From positions 1,674,001-1,738,000 of the forward strand of contig NZ_CP123620.1 in NCBI RefSeq assembly GCF_029873215.1: a DNA stretch of 64,000 nucleotides, read 5' to 3'. The translations under genes and the position numbers were made by a program. A model generated the notes under the pieces. The model did no database searches. It saw nothing but the letters and a program-made list of their open reading frames with translations, and was not told the DNA's origin. This document shows positions 26,706 through 35,486 of this stretch, piece by piece (position 1 is the stretch's first letter; every line of letters begins with the position of its first letter). This DNA is from Nocardioides sp. BP30. GTDB taxonomy: Bacteria > Actinomycetota > Actinomycetes > Propionibacteriales > Nocardioidaceae.

Positions 26706-27731
26706 GTGATCCTGCGCACCTTCGGCTGGTCCTTCGCCCTGACGATCGCGGGCCTGGTGGCGGCGCTGCTCTACGGCGGCGGCCACGCGCTGGTGATCAC
26801 CGCGATCCTGGTCGTGCTGGAGGTCTCGCTCTCCTTCGACAACGCCGTGGTGAACGCGCGCGTCCTGGCGCGGATGTCGGCCTACTGGCAGCGGCTCTTC
26901 CTGACCCTCGGGATGGTCATCGCCGTCTTCGGGATGCGTCTGGTCTTCCCCCTGCTGGTGGTCGGCGCGACAGCGCACATCTCGCCGTGGCGGGCCTGGC
27001 GGCTCGCCCTGGAGCGCGGCGATGCCGAGGAACCGGGGTCCTACGGCTACCTGTTGCGCGATGCCCATCCGGCGATCGCTGCCTTCGGCGGCGTCTTCCT
27101 GCTGATGATCTTCCTCGACTTCCTGCTGGACCAGCACAAGTCGCTGCACTGGCTCGGCCCGATCGAGCGTGGCATCCAGCGGCTCGGTCTGGTCGACAAG
27201 GCGGCGGTGATGATCGCGCTCGGCGTCGTGCTCGCGTTCGCCGCGATCTACCGCGAGCACGACGGCCAGATCCTCGCCGCCGGCCTCGCCGGCCTGCTGT
27301 GCTACCTGGTCGTGAACGGCGGCGCGCATCTCTTCGCGGGCGTGGGGGAGGGCGCCCAGCTGGCCCTCGCCACCGGCACGGCCGCCTTCTCGTTGTTCGT
27401 CTACCTGCAGGTACTCGACGCCAGCTTCTCCTTCGACGGCGTCATCGGCGCCTTCGCCATCACCGTCGACCCGGTGATCATCGCGCTGGGTCTGGGCATC
27501 GGCGCGCTCTACGTCCGCTCGCTGACGGTGCTGCTGGTGCGCAAGGGCACGCTCTCGGAGCTGGTCTTCCTCGAGCACGGGGCGCACTGGGCGATCGGGG
27601 CGCTGGCGGTGCTCCTGCTGGTCAGCGTCGAGCACGAGGTCCCCGAGGTGGTCACCGGGCTGATCGGGGTGGCGTTCATCGCCGCGGCGCTGGTCAGCTC
27701 ACTGCGGCGCAACCGGCTCGCACCGGCCTGA
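26706..27731 (+). CDS. DUF475/TerC-like integral membrane protein
   Basis: A 341-residue protein with about nine membrane segments. Two internally related halves carry the acidic motifs LEVSLSFDNAVVNARVLARM (~residues 38-57) and LDASFSFDGVIGAFAITVDP (~238-257), the TerC/YkoY-type signature. TerC-like proteins are linked to metal export (for example manganese) and tellurite resistance. DUF475 members are less well studied, so a metal-ion role is an inference. The GTG start follows a -10 hexamer by 6 bp. The stop codon lies in a 10-bp tandem repeat. Confidence 0.85.
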   Translation: MILRTFGWSFALTIAGLVAALLYGGGHALVITAILVVLEVSLSFDNAVVNARVLARMSAYWQRLFLTLGMVIAVFGMRLVFPLLVVGATAHISPWRAWRLALERGDAEEPGSYGYLLRDAHPAIAAFGGVFLLMIFLDFLLDQHKSLHWLGPIERGIQRLGLVDKAAVMIALGVVLAFAAIYREHDGQILAAGLAGLLCYLVVNGGAHLFAGVGEGAQLALATGTAAFSLFVYLQVLDASFSFDGVIGAFAITVDPVIIALGLGIGALYVRSLTVLLVRKGTLSELVFLEHGAHWAIGALAVLLLVSVEHEVPEVVTGLIGVAFIAAALVSSLRRNRLAPA

Positions 27732-27768
27732 GCCGGCCTGAGCCGGCCTGAGCCGGCCTGAGCCGACG
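27729..27768 (+). repeat. 10-bp tandem repeat starting on the DUF475 gene stop codon
   Basis: TGAGCCGGCC is repeated at 27729, 27739 and 27749, with a degenerate fourth copy at 27759. The first TGA is the real stop codon. Because the period is 10, the following TGAs fall in all three frames and would halt any readthrough. Confidence 0.85.
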
Positions 27769-27775
27769 CGTCAGG

Positions 27776-28417
27776 TCACACCCGCAGCCACGCGAGCACC
27801 GCCCGCACCCGCCGGTGATCGTCCTCGTCCACCGGCAGGTCGAGCTTGGTGAAGATCGCGTTGATGTGCTTGGCCACCGCCTTCTCGGTGACGCTGAGCC
27901 GCTGGGCGATCGCGGCGTTCGAGCGGCCCTCCGCCATCTGGGCCAGGACCTCCCGCTCGCGCGGCGTGAGGCGCTCCACCGGCTCCTCGCGGCGGCGGGC
28001 CATCACCGCCGCGACCACTTCGGGGTCCAGCACGGTGCCACCCGCGGCGACGCGGCGTACACCGTCGGCGAACTCCGCGACGTCGGCGACCCGATCCTTG
28101 AGCAGGTAGCCCACCGCGCCGGTCCCCGACGCGAACAGCTCACGGGCGTAGAGGGACTCCACGTACTGCGAGAGCACCATCACCGGGAAGCCCGGCCGCG
28201 CCGTACGGGCCTCGATCGCCGCACGCAGGCCCTCGTCGGTGAACGTCGGGGGCATCCGTACGTCGAGGACCGCGGCCTCCGCGGCCGGGTCGGCGAGCGC
28301 CGCGGAGAGGTCGGCGGCGTGGTCGATCGCGTGCAGGATGGTGAACCCGCGGCTCTCGAGCAGCTGGGTCAGCCCGGCCCGGAGGAGGGCGTTGTCTTCG
28401 GCGAGGACAAGGCGCAC
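27776..28417 (-). CDS. NarL/LuxR-type response regulator
   Basis: A 213-residue regulator. The receiver domain (VRLVLAEDNALLRAGL) has its phosphorylated Asp52 in AAVLDVRMPP and Lys in LLKDRVADVAEF. The LuxR-type helix-turn-helix (LTPREREVLAQMAEGRSNAA, then RLSVTEKAVAKHINAIFTKL) is at the C-terminus. The GTG start at 28417 follows GGAGG by 4 bases. It overlaps the end of its partner kinase gene by 49 bp. The divergent MMPL exporter is the likely target. Confidence 0.9.
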   Translation of the reverse strand: MRLVLAEDNALLRAGLTQLLESRGFTILHAIDHAADLSAALADPAAEAAVLDVRMPPTFTDEGLRAAIEARTARPGFPVMVLSQYVESLYARELFASGTGAVGYLLKDRVADVAEFADGVRRVAAGGTVLDPEVVAAVMARRREEPVERLTPREREVLAQMAEGRSNAAIAQRLSVTEKAVAKHINAIFTKLDLPVDEDDHRRVRAVLAWLRV

Positions 28418-29580
28418 GGGACCTCCAGGGTGATGATCGTCGGGCCGCCGGCGGGGCTGGCCACGCTCATCGTCCCGTCGAAGGCCGCCAGCCGGCGCAT
28501 CACCCCCAGCATGCCGGAACCGGCCGTCGGATCGGCGCCGCCGCGGCCGTCGTCGCCGACGATGGCCCGCATCATCCCGTCGCGGTGGCGCATCCGCACC
28601 CAGGCATGCTCGGCCGCCGCATGCTTGCCGACGTTGGCCAGGCACTCGGCGACCGCGAAGTAGAGCGCGGACTCCACCGGTGCCGGCGGCCGTCCGTCGA
28701 GCCGTGCCTCGACCTCGACCGGGAGGGGGAGGTCCAGGGCGAGCGCCTCGACCGCGCCGGCCAGGCCGCGGTCGGCGAGCACAGGCGGATGGATGCCGCG
28801 CACGACGCTGCGCAGGTCGCCGAGCGCAGCGGTGGTGGTGGCCCGGGCCTCGCTGACCAGCCGGCGGGCACGCTCGGGGTCGGCGTCGAAGGCCTCATCG
28901 GCCATGCCCAGGCTCATCGAGAGCGCGACCAGGCGTGCCTGGGCGCCGTCGTGCAGATCCCGCTCGAGGCGGCGCAGCTCGGCCGCCGAGTGGTCGGCGA
29001 CCTCGGCGCGGCTCTCGGTCAGGACCGCTACCCGCTGCTCCAACAGCTCCGTGCGGCCGTAGGAGAGGAACAGGCCGTCGAGCCGCGCGCGGGCTCGCAT
29101 GATCGGCTCGGTGCCGAACCACCACAGGATGCCCGTCACCACGCAGAGCAGGAGCATCACCTCGAGCAGGGCGAGGGCGAAGCCGAGCGTCAGCGAGACC
29201 AGTGCCCAGGCGAACTCGCGCCAGGTCATCGGGTCGCGCGCCCAGATCACCACCCGGCCGATGAAATGGGTGCCCGCCGGCACCGGGAGGTGGTCGCCCG
29301 GGACGGGCACGCCCAGGGTGCGTGCCGCCATCGCACGGTGGCGGTCCGCCAGCCAGCGCAGCACGGGCAAAGACCAGGGCACGATGACCAGGCCGATGCA
29401 GATCACCGAGAGCGCGCCGCCCACCACGGTGAGCACGAAGGCCGCGAGGGTGGGCGCCCACATCAGCAGCTGGCCGCCGGCGTACAGGGTCAGCCGGACC
29501 CGCCCGGCGACGGGTGGGTCGGCGGGCAGGCCGCCGGGGCGCTCCGCGGGGAGGTCGGCGGAGACGGGCACGGTGGTCAC
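28369..29580 (-). CDS. Sensor histidine kinase, HisKA_3 (NarL-type) class
   Basis: A 403-residue membrane kinase. Two pairs of hydrophobic segments (LYAGGQLLMWAPTLAAFVLT and LGFALALLEVMLLLCVVTGI) form the sensor part with little extracellular sequence, which points to detection of a signal inside the membrane. LRRLERDLHDGAQARLVALS carries the phosphorylated histidine of the HisKA_3 class, and a HATPase domain (AVECLANVGKHAAAEH, VGDDGRGGADP, GSGMLGVMRR) follows. GTG 29580 is preferred because GGATGGGAAG lies just upstream and the longer frame looks non-coding. It pairs with the overlapping response regulator. Confidence 0.88.
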   Translation of the reverse strand: MTTVPVSADLPAERPGGLPADPPVAGRVRLTLYAGGQLLMWAPTLAAFVLTVVGGALSVICIGLVIVPWSLPVLRWLADRHRAMAARTLGVPVPGDHLPVPAGTHFIGRVVIWARDPMTWREFAWALVSLTLGFALALLEVMLLLCVVTGILWWFGTEPIMRARARLDGLFLSYGRTELLEQRVAVLTESRAEVADHSAAELRRLERDLHDGAQARLVALSMSLGMADEAFDADPERARRLVSEARATTTAALGDLRSVVRGIHPPVLADRGLAGAVEALALDLPLPVEVEARLDGRPPAPVESALYFAVAECLANVGKHAAAEHAWVRMRHRDGMMRAIVGDDGRGGADPTAGSGMLGVMRRLAAFDGTMSVASPAGGPTIITLEVPCALSSPKTTPSSGPG

Positions 29581-29710
29581 CTTCCCATCCTGGCCTGCCG
29601 CGGGCCGGCGCGCAGTGGTGCTGGCACCACCATCGGTTCGGGAGTCCGCACCACCGACAGGGACAGGCGCGCTCGCGAGGCTGGAGGCACCCCTGGAGAA
29701 GGAGCCTGAG

Positions 29711-31858
29711 ATGAGCGCACGAATCCGCTCCGGCCTCCCGCTGCGCGTTGCGCGGTGGAGTGCCACCCACCCTTGGCGAGCCGTTGTCGGCTGGCTCGCC
29801 TTCGTCGTCGTCGCTGTCGGTCTGGCGATCGCGATCCCGACGGCGCACACCGGCGACGCCGACTACGACACCGGCGACTCGGGCCGGGCCGCCGCCTTGG
29901 TCCGCGGTGCCGGGATGGAGACCCCTGACAGTGAGAACATCCTCCTCACCGGCGGTACGGCGCCGCAGCGCGCGGCCGCCGCCGCCGAGGCGGCGAGGCG
30001 GCTGCACGGGCTCCCCGGGGTGGCGGACGTGGCGGACCCCCTGACCAGTCCCGACCGCAGCGCCGTCCTGCTCACCGTGGACCTCACCCGGGGCACCAAG
30101 GACGTCGGCGCCCTGCAGGCGGCGACCGACGCGGTGCAGCGAGCGCACCCCCAGCTGAAGGTCCGCGAGACCGGCGACGTGTCATTGGACGCGGCTGTCA
30201 ACGACCGTGTCAGCCGGGACCTCTCCTCGGCCGAGCTCACCAGCTTGCCGGTGACGTTGATCCTGATGCTGCTGGCCTTCGGTGCCCTGATCGCCGCAGG
30301 TATCCCTGTCCTGGTCGCATTGACCAGCGTCGCCGCCACGATCGGCCTCACCGCGCCGATCTCGCACCTCGTGCACGCCGACGACTCGGTCAGCAGCATG
30401 ATCGTGCTGATCGGCATGGCGGTCGGGGTCGACTACTCGCTCTTCTACCTCAAGCGTGAGCGCGCCGAGCGGGCCGCCGGACGCAGCACCCTCGACGCCG
30501 TGGAGATCGCCGCGGCGACCTCGGGGCACTCCATCCTGATCTCGGGCGGCGCCGTGATCGCCTCGATGGCCGGGCTCTACCTGGTCGGCGATGTCACCTT
30601 CGCCTCGCTGGCCACCGGCGCCATCGTGGTGGTGGCGACGGCGGTGCTCGGCTCCATCACGCTCCTGCCCGCGCTGCTCGCCGGGCTGGGTCGGTGGGTG
30701 GACCGGCCGCGCATCCCGCTGCTGTGGCGGCTCAACCGGCGCATCGGCGGCGGCATCGGGAGCCGCCTGCTCGGTCCGGTGGTGCGCCACCCCGTGGCAG
30801 CGCTGCTGGCCGGCTCGATCGTCGTCCTCGGTCTGGCCGCCCCGGCGCTCGGGATGCGGATCCACCAGGCCAACCTGGCCACGCTCCCGCAGACGATCCC
30901 GCAGGTGCAGACCTACCGTGCCATCGAGGCGGCCTTCCCCTCCCAGCTGGTCGGCGCCGACGTGGTGGTCCCGCTGCGATCCGCGCAGCAGGCGCAGATC
31001 CGCTCGGAGCTGGCCGCGGTGCAGTCCGCGGCCGGTCGCACCCGTGACTTCCTCGGCGGGCAGCCCGACATCCGGGTGGCCGACGACGGCAGCATCGCCG
31101 TTCTGCGCCTCACCATGCGCTACACCGACGACGACCCCCGCGCCGACGACGCGATGCTGCACCTGCGCGACCGGTTGGTCCCCGACGCCCTCGGCACCCG
31201 CACGGCGTACGTCGGCGGCGAGGTCGCGGAGGGTTACGACGCCACCCACCAGCTGCACCAGCGGCTGCCCTGGGTGATCGGGGTCGTCCTGCTGCTGACG
31301 GTCGTGATGATGGGGCTCGCCTTCCGCAGCATCGTGCTGGCGCTGCTGACATGCGTGCTGAACCTGGCCTCGGTCGGGGTGGCCTTCGGCGTCCTGACCC
31401 TCGTCTTCCAGCACGGGTTCCTCTCCGGGCCGCTGGGGTTCTCCTCGCCGGGGTTCATCGTCGACTGGCTGCCGCTGTTCGTGATGGTGGTGCTCATCGG
31501 GCTCTCGATGGACTACCACGTCTTCGTGCTGAGCCGGGTGCGCGAACACGTCCGGGCGGGGCTGCCGCCGCGGCTGGCGGTGCAGCGCGGGATCGCCGAC
31601 ACCTCCTCCGTGGTGACCAGCGCCGCGGCGGTGATGGTCTCGGTCTTCGCCATCTTCGCCACGCTCAGCATGCTGGAGATGAAGACCATGGGCGTGGGCC
31701 TCGCGGTGGCCATCCTGCTCGACGCGACCCTGGTCCGGCAGGTGCTGCTGCCGGCGGCGCTGGTGCTACTGGGGGAGCGAGCCTGGTGGCCGGGCCGGAT
31801 CAGCGTGCCGCGCGGGACGCTGGTGGAGGAGCCGGAGCTGGTCGGCGCCGAGCTCTGA
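29711..31858 (+). CDS. MMPL-family RND-type membrane exporter
   Basis: A 715-residue transporter with two repeats of one plus five membrane helices. The first helix is WRAVVGWLAFVVVAVGLAIAI. A large outside loop follows, then five helices with GMAVGVDYSLFYLKRERAER. The second repeat ends with VLIGLSMDYHVFVLSRVREHVR. The Asp-Tyr pairs in GVDYS and SMDYH are the proton-relay signature of MMPL proteins. Such proteins export lipids, siderophores or antibiotics. AAGGAG lies about 8 bases before the ATG. The divergent two-component system probably controls it. The gene ends inside a 17-bp palindrome that also holds the stop codon of the next gene. Confidence 0.92.
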   Translation: MSARIRSGLPLRVARWSATHPWRAVVGWLAFVVVAVGLAIAIPTAHTGDADYDTGDSGRAAALVRGAGMETPDSENILLTGGTAPQRAAAAAEAARRLHGLPGVADVADPLTSPDRSAVLLTVDLTRGTKDVGALQAATDAVQRAHPQLKVRETGDVSLDAAVNDRVSRDLSSAELTSLPVTLILMLLAFGALIAAGIPVLVALTSVAATIGLTAPISHLVHADDSVSSMIVLIGMAVGVDYSLFYLKRERAERAAGRSTLDAVEIAAATSGHSILISGGAVIASMAGLYLVGDVTFASLATGAIVVVATAVLGSITLLPALLAGLGRWVDRPRIPLLWRLNRRIGGGIGSRLLGPVVRHPVAALLAGSIVVLGLAAPALGMRIHQANLATLPQTIPQVQTYRAIEAAFPSQLVGADVVVPLRSAQQAQIRSELAAVQSAAGRTRDFLGGQPDIRVADDGSIAVLRLTMRYTDDDPRADDAMLHLRDRLVPDALGTRTAYVGGEVAEGYDATHQLHQRLPWVIGVVLLLTVVMMGLAFRSIVLALLTCVLNLASVGVAFGVLTLVFQHGFLSGPLGFSSPGFIVDWLPLFVMVVLIGLSMDYHVFVLSRVREHVRAGLPPRLAVQRGIADTSSVVTSAAAVMVSVFAIFATLSMLEMKTMGVGLAVAILLDATLVRQVLLPAALVLLGERAWWPGRISVPRGTLVEEPELVGAEL

Positions 31859-31869
31859 GCTGCTCAGAG
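31853..31869. terminator. 17-bp palindrome containing both stop codons of convergent genes
   Basis: CTCTGAGC-T-GCTCAGAG holds the MMPL stop (31856-31858) and the L,D-transpeptidase stop (31864-31866) in symmetric positions. It is the only candidate terminator in a 5-bp convergent gap. Confidence 0.5.
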
Positions 31870-32643
31870 GTCCTGGACGACGCGCGGGTCCGCCTGCGGG
31901 CGCAACCAGCGGACCAACCAGTGCATCGACCGGGGGTTGCCCACCTGGGTGCAGCCCTCGGTCGGTGCGTACCGGCGGCCCGGCAGCGAGGTGTGGTAGA
32001 AGATCGCGCCGCCCTTGCCGGGCACGGGCCGGGGACCCTTGCCGGGGGTGAGGCGTGGGTGGTTGTAGTCCACCACCCAGCCCCACCGCATCGACGGCCG
32101 GTCGCCGGCCGTCCGCCCGGGGATCTCCAGCCAGGTGTTGTAGGTGGCGCCGTGGCTCATCGACAGCACCGAGGTCGGCTTGCGCCGCCGCCAGGGCATC
32201 GGGCCCGGGCGTGCTCCCGTCGAGAAGGTGACGGTGATCCGGTAGACGCCGACGGGGGAGCGGTCGTCGCCCTCCTTGGTCTTCCCCCACCCGCGCGAGC
32301 CGATCGTGGAGCGGAACTGGCGCACCAACCGCCACTCGCCGGCCCTCGTCTTGCGCCAGGCCTGGGTCAGGCTGCAGAAGACCGCCTTGCACCAGCGGTG
32401 GCTGGGGATGGTGCGCACGACCTGGGTGGTGTCGGCCGGGACCTGGTCGGCGAACGTCGCGACGCGCGGGTCCGGCAGCGCGACGCGGGCACCCGGCGCC
32501 GCCGCGACGACACCGGGTGCCCGTGCACTCATCGGTAGGCTGGTCGCGGCGTCGGCGCCGGGTGCGAGCAGGTCCCCTGCCAGCAGGATCGCGGCGAGGA
32601 CGGCGACGAGGCCGGGTCTGAGCGCGGCTCCGAGACGGTCCAT
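31864..32643 (-). CDS. Secreted L,D-transpeptidase-like (YkuD) protein
   Basis: A 259-residue exported protein. MDRLGAALRPGLVAVLAAILLAGDLLAPGADA is a signal peptide with an A-x-A-like cleavage site. The catalytic region has SMSHGATYNTWLEIPG, then IFYHTSLPGRRYAPTEGC, where the His upstream and Gly-Cys pair fit the YkuD His/Cys arrangement, though the usual SHGC is replaced by TEGC. L,D-transpeptidases make 3-3 crosslinks in peptidoglycan or attach proteins to it. Activity is likely but not certain because of the changed motif. The ATG at 32643 is chosen at the head of the signal peptide. Confidence 0.75.
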   Translation of the reverse strand: MDRLGAALRPGLVAVLAAILLAGDLLAPGADAATSLPMSARAPGVVAAAPGARVALPDPRVATFADQVPADTTQVVRTIPSHRWCKAVFCSLTQAWRKTRAGEWRLVRQFRSTIGSRGWGKTKEGDDRSPVGVYRITVTFSTGARPGPMPWRRRKPTSVLSMSHGATYNTWLEIPGRTAGDRPSMRWGWVVDYNHPRLTPGKGPRPVPGKGGAIFYHTSLPGRRYAPTEGCTQVGNPRSMHWLVRWLRPQADPRVVQDL

Positions 32644-32721
32644 GACCCGATGGTGCCATCCGGACCCGGTCGCGCGCGATGACGGGTCCGGCGCGGATTC
32701 GGCCCCGGCGTACGGCGTTGA

Positions 32722-32727
32722 TAGTCT
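32722..32727 (+). promoter_or_regulatory. -10 hexamer TAGTCT upstream of rpsO
   Basis: TAGTCT lies 89 bp before the rpsO ATG, leaving a leader of about 80 bases. This is room for autoregulatory structure by S15, as known in other bacteria. No specific fold was verified. Confidence 0.4.
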
Positions 32728-32816
32728 TCTCCGGTTGCCGTCTAACGGCCGCGGATCAAGAGTGCCCCGGTGAACAGGCCCGGGCGCGCCGCGCAACGAG
32801 TCGAGAGGAGCCCCGC

Positions 32817-33092
32817 ATGTCGATCGGTACCGACGCGGAGACCAAGAAGAAGATCATCGCCGAGTACGCCACCGTTGAGGGGGACACCGGTTCGCCCGAG
32901 GTCCAGATCGCGCTGCTCTCGCACCGCATCAGCCACCTCACCGAGCACCTCAAGCAGCACAAGCACGACCACCACAGCCGTCGTGGTCTGCTGCTGCTCG
33001 TGGGCCAGCGTCGCCGTCTGCTGAACTACCTGCAGAAGACCGAGATCGAGCGCTACCGCTCGATCGTCGAGCGCCTGGGTCTGCGTCGTTGA
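32817..33092 (+). CDS. rpsO: 30S ribosomal protein S15
   Basis: A 91-residue four-helix protein that binds the central domain of 16S rRNA. The signature [22 protein letters not shown] and [23 protein letters not shown] matches S15 throughout, and the basic C-terminus is intact. AGAGGAG precedes the ATG by 6 bases. It is followed by a terminator and then pnp, the order conserved across bacteria. Confidence 0.98.
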   Translation: MSIGTDAETKKKIIAEYATVEGDTGSPEVQIALLSHRISHLTEHLKQHKHDHHSRRGLLLLVGQRRRLLNYLQKTEIERYRSIVERLGLRR

Positions 33093-33120
33093 TCCTCGGC
33101 TGATCTCTCAGCGTCCGGAC

Positions 33121-33144
33121 GGGCGACTCCTTCGGGGGTCGCCC
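33121..33144 (+). terminator. rpsO terminator hairpin
   Basis: GGGCGACTCC (33121-33130) pairs with GGGGTCGCCC (33135-33144), with one G-T wobble and a 4-base TTCG loop. It is followed by a pyrimidine-rich stretch (GTTCTGCATTTC). Confidence 0.85.
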
Positions 33145-33170
33145 GTTCTGCATTTCTCGCCGCGCATCAG

Positions 33171-33176
33171 TAGTCT
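33171..33176 (+). promoter_or_regulatory. -10 hexamer TAGTCT upstream of pnp
   Basis: TAGTCT lies between the rpsO terminator and pnp, 66 bp before the GTG. This implies a separate promoter for pnp. Confidence 0.45.
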
Positions 33177-33242
33177 GGTAGCGAACACACAAGTCCATTT
33201 CCGTGAGGCGCGAGGCCTCCGACGTACGACAAGAGAAAATCT

Positions 33243-35486
33243 GTGACTGAACCCGTCATCACTGCGGTCGAGACCGTCATCGACAACGGCAAGTTCGGCA
33301 AGCGCACGGTCAAGTTCGAGACCGGTCTGCTCGCTCGCCAGGCCGCCGGCTCCGTGACCGCTTACCTGGACGACGAGACGATGCTTCTCTCGGCCACCAC
33401 CGCCTCCAAGCAGCCGAAGGACCACTTCGACTTCTTCCCGCTCACGATCGACGTCGAGGAGCGGATGTACGCCGTGGGCCAGATCCCCGGCTCCTTCTTC
33501 CGCAGCGAGGGCCGCCCCTCCGAGGACGCGATCCTCACCTGCCGTCTGATCGACCGCCCGCTGCGCCCGACCTTCAAGAAGGGCCTGCGCAACGAGGTCC
33601 AGGTCGTCATCACCGTGCTGGCGCTCGACCCCGACCAGCCCTACGACGTGCTGGCGATCAACGCCGCGTCGATGTCCACGCAGCTGTCCGGCCTGCCGTT
33701 CTCCGGCCCGGTCGGCGGCGTCCGCGTGGCCCTGATCGAGGGCCAGTGGGTGGCGTTCCCCACCCACAGCCAGCTCGAGAACGCGGTCTTCGACATGGTC
33801 GTGGCCGGTCGGGTGACCGAGACCGGCGATGTCGCCATCATGATGGTCGAGGCCGAGGCGACCGAGCGCACCTTCGAGCTCGTCCAGTCCGGCACGCAGG
33901 CGCCGACCGAGCCGGTCGTGGCGGGTGGCCTCGACGCTGCCAAGCCGTTCATCAAGCAGCTGGTGGAGGCGCAGGCCGAGCTGGCCAAGCAGGCCGCCAA
34001 GCCGGTCCAGGACTTCCCGATCTTCCTCGACTACCAGGACGACGTCTACGCCGCCGTCGAGGCTGCCGTGGGCAAGGAGGTCGAGGACCTCTACACCGTC
34101 GACGGCAAGCGCGAGCGCGCCCTGAGCAAGCAGGAGCGCGACGAGGAGGCCGACAAGCTCAAGGTCGCCCTGCTGGAGAAGGTCGGCGAGCAGTTCGCCG
34201 GTCGCGAGGGTGAGATCGGTGCGGCCTACCGCGCCCTGACGAAAAAGGCAGTGCGCCAGCAGGTCCTGCGCGACAAGGTCCGCATCGACGGTCGCGGCCT
34301 GGCCGACATCCGGCCGCTGCACGCCGAGGTCGAGGTGATCCCGCGGGTGCACGGCTCGGCGCTGTTCGAGCGTGGCGAGACCCAGATCCTGGGCGTCACC
34401 ACCCTCAACATGCTCAAGCTGGAGCAGCAGCTCGACACGCTCTCCCCGGAGAAGACGCGTCGCTACATGCACAAGTACGTCTTCCCGCCGTTCTCCACCG
34501 GTGAGACCGGTCGGGTCGGTTCGCCGAAGCGCCGCGAGGTCGGTCACGGTGCGCTCGCGCGGCGTGCCCTCCTGCCGGTGCTGCCGAGCCGCGAGGAGTT
34601 CCCCTACGCGATCCGCCAGCTCTCCGAGGCGATGGGCTCCAACGGCTCGACGTCGATGGGCTCGGTCTGCGCCTCGACGCTGTCCCTGCTCCAGGCCGGC
34701 GTTCCGCTGAAGGCGCCGGTCGCGGGCATCGCGATGGGCCTCATCTCCGGTGAGGTCGACGGCAAGATCGAGTACGTCGCGCTCACCGACATCCTCGGTG
34801 CCGAGGACGCCTTCGGCGACATGGACTTCAAGGTCGCCGGTACGCCGGAGTTCGTGACGGCGCTCCAGCTGGACACCAAGCTCGACGGCATCCCGGCCGA
34901 GGTCCTCGCGCAGGCCCTCAACCAGGCCAAGGACGCCCGCACGACCATCCTCGAGGTGATGTCGGAGGCCATCGCCGGCCCCGAGGAGATGTCGGTGCAC
35001 GCGCCGCGCATCATCACCGTCAAGGTTCCGGTCGACAAGATCGGCGAGGTCATCGGTCCGAAGGGCAAGGTGATCAACCAGATCCAGGACGACACCGGCG
35101 CGACCCTCTCCATCGAGGACGACGGCACCGTCTACATCGGCGCGACCAACGGCGAGGCGGCCGAAGCCGCCCGCGCCGCTGTCAACGCGATCGCCAACCC
35201 GACGATGCCCGAGGTCGGCGAGCGCTACCTCGGCACCGTCGTGAAGACGACGAACTTCGGTGCGTTCGTCTCCCTGCTCCCGGGCAAGGACGGCCTGCTC
35301 CACATCACCAAGCTGCGTGCCCTCAACGACGGCAAGCGCGTGGAGTCGGTCGAGGACGTCGTCGAGGTCGGCCAGAAGATCCAGGTCGAGATCGTCGAGA
35401 TCGACGACCGCGGCAAGCTCTCGCTGGCCCCGGTCGTCGAGGAGACCGCTTCCGCCGAGTCGGCCGAGGAGTCGACCGAGGAGTGA
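33243..35486 (+). CDS. pnp: Polyribonucleotide nucleotidyltransferase
   Basis: A 747-residue exoribonuclease that degrades RNA 3' to 5' by phosphorolysis. Two RNase PH-like domains (first [20 protein letters not shown]; second [20 protein letters not shown] with [20 protein letters not shown]) flank a helical linker. A KH domain ([20 protein letters not shown]) and an S1 domain ([20 protein letters not shown]) complete the usual order. The C-terminus is acidic ([12 protein letters not shown]). The GTG start is at 33243 with no strong ribosome-binding site. It overlaps the M16 peptidase start by four bases. Confidence 0.97.
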   Translation: MTEPVITAVETVIDNGKFGKRTVKFETGLLARQAAGSVTAYLDDETMLLSATTASKQPKDHFDFFPLTIDVEERMYAVGQIPGSFFRSEGRPSEDAILTCRLIDRPLRPTFKKGLRNEVQVVITVLALDPDQPYDVLAINAASMSTQLSGLPFSGPVGGVRVALIEGQWVAFPTHSQLENAVFDMVVAGRVTETGDVAIMMVEAEATERTFELVQSGTQAPTEPVVAGGLDAAKPFIKQLVEAQAELAKQAAKPVQDFPIFLDYQDDVYAAVEAAVGKEVEDLYTVDGKRERALSKQERDEEADKLKVALLEKVGEQFAGREGEIGAAYRALTKKAVRQQVLRDKVRIDGRGLADIRPLHAEVEVIPRVHGSALFERGETQILGVTTLNMLKLEQQLDTLSPEKTRRYMHKYVFPPFSTGETGRVGSPKRREVGHGALARRALLPVLPSREEFPYAIRQLSEAMGSNGSTSMGSVCASTLSLLQAGVPLKAPVAGIAMGLISGEVDGKIEYVALTDILGAEDAFGDMDFKVAGTPEFVTALQLDTKLDGIPAEVLAQALNQAKDARTTILEVMSEAIAGPEEMSVHAPRIITVKVPVDKIGEVIGPKGKVINQIQDDTGATLSIEDDGTVYIGATNGEAAEAARAAVNAIANPTMPEVGERYLGTVVKTTNFGAFVSLLPGKDGLLHITKLRALNDGKRVESVEDVVEVGQKIQVEIVEIDDRGKLSLAPVVEETASAESAEESTEE

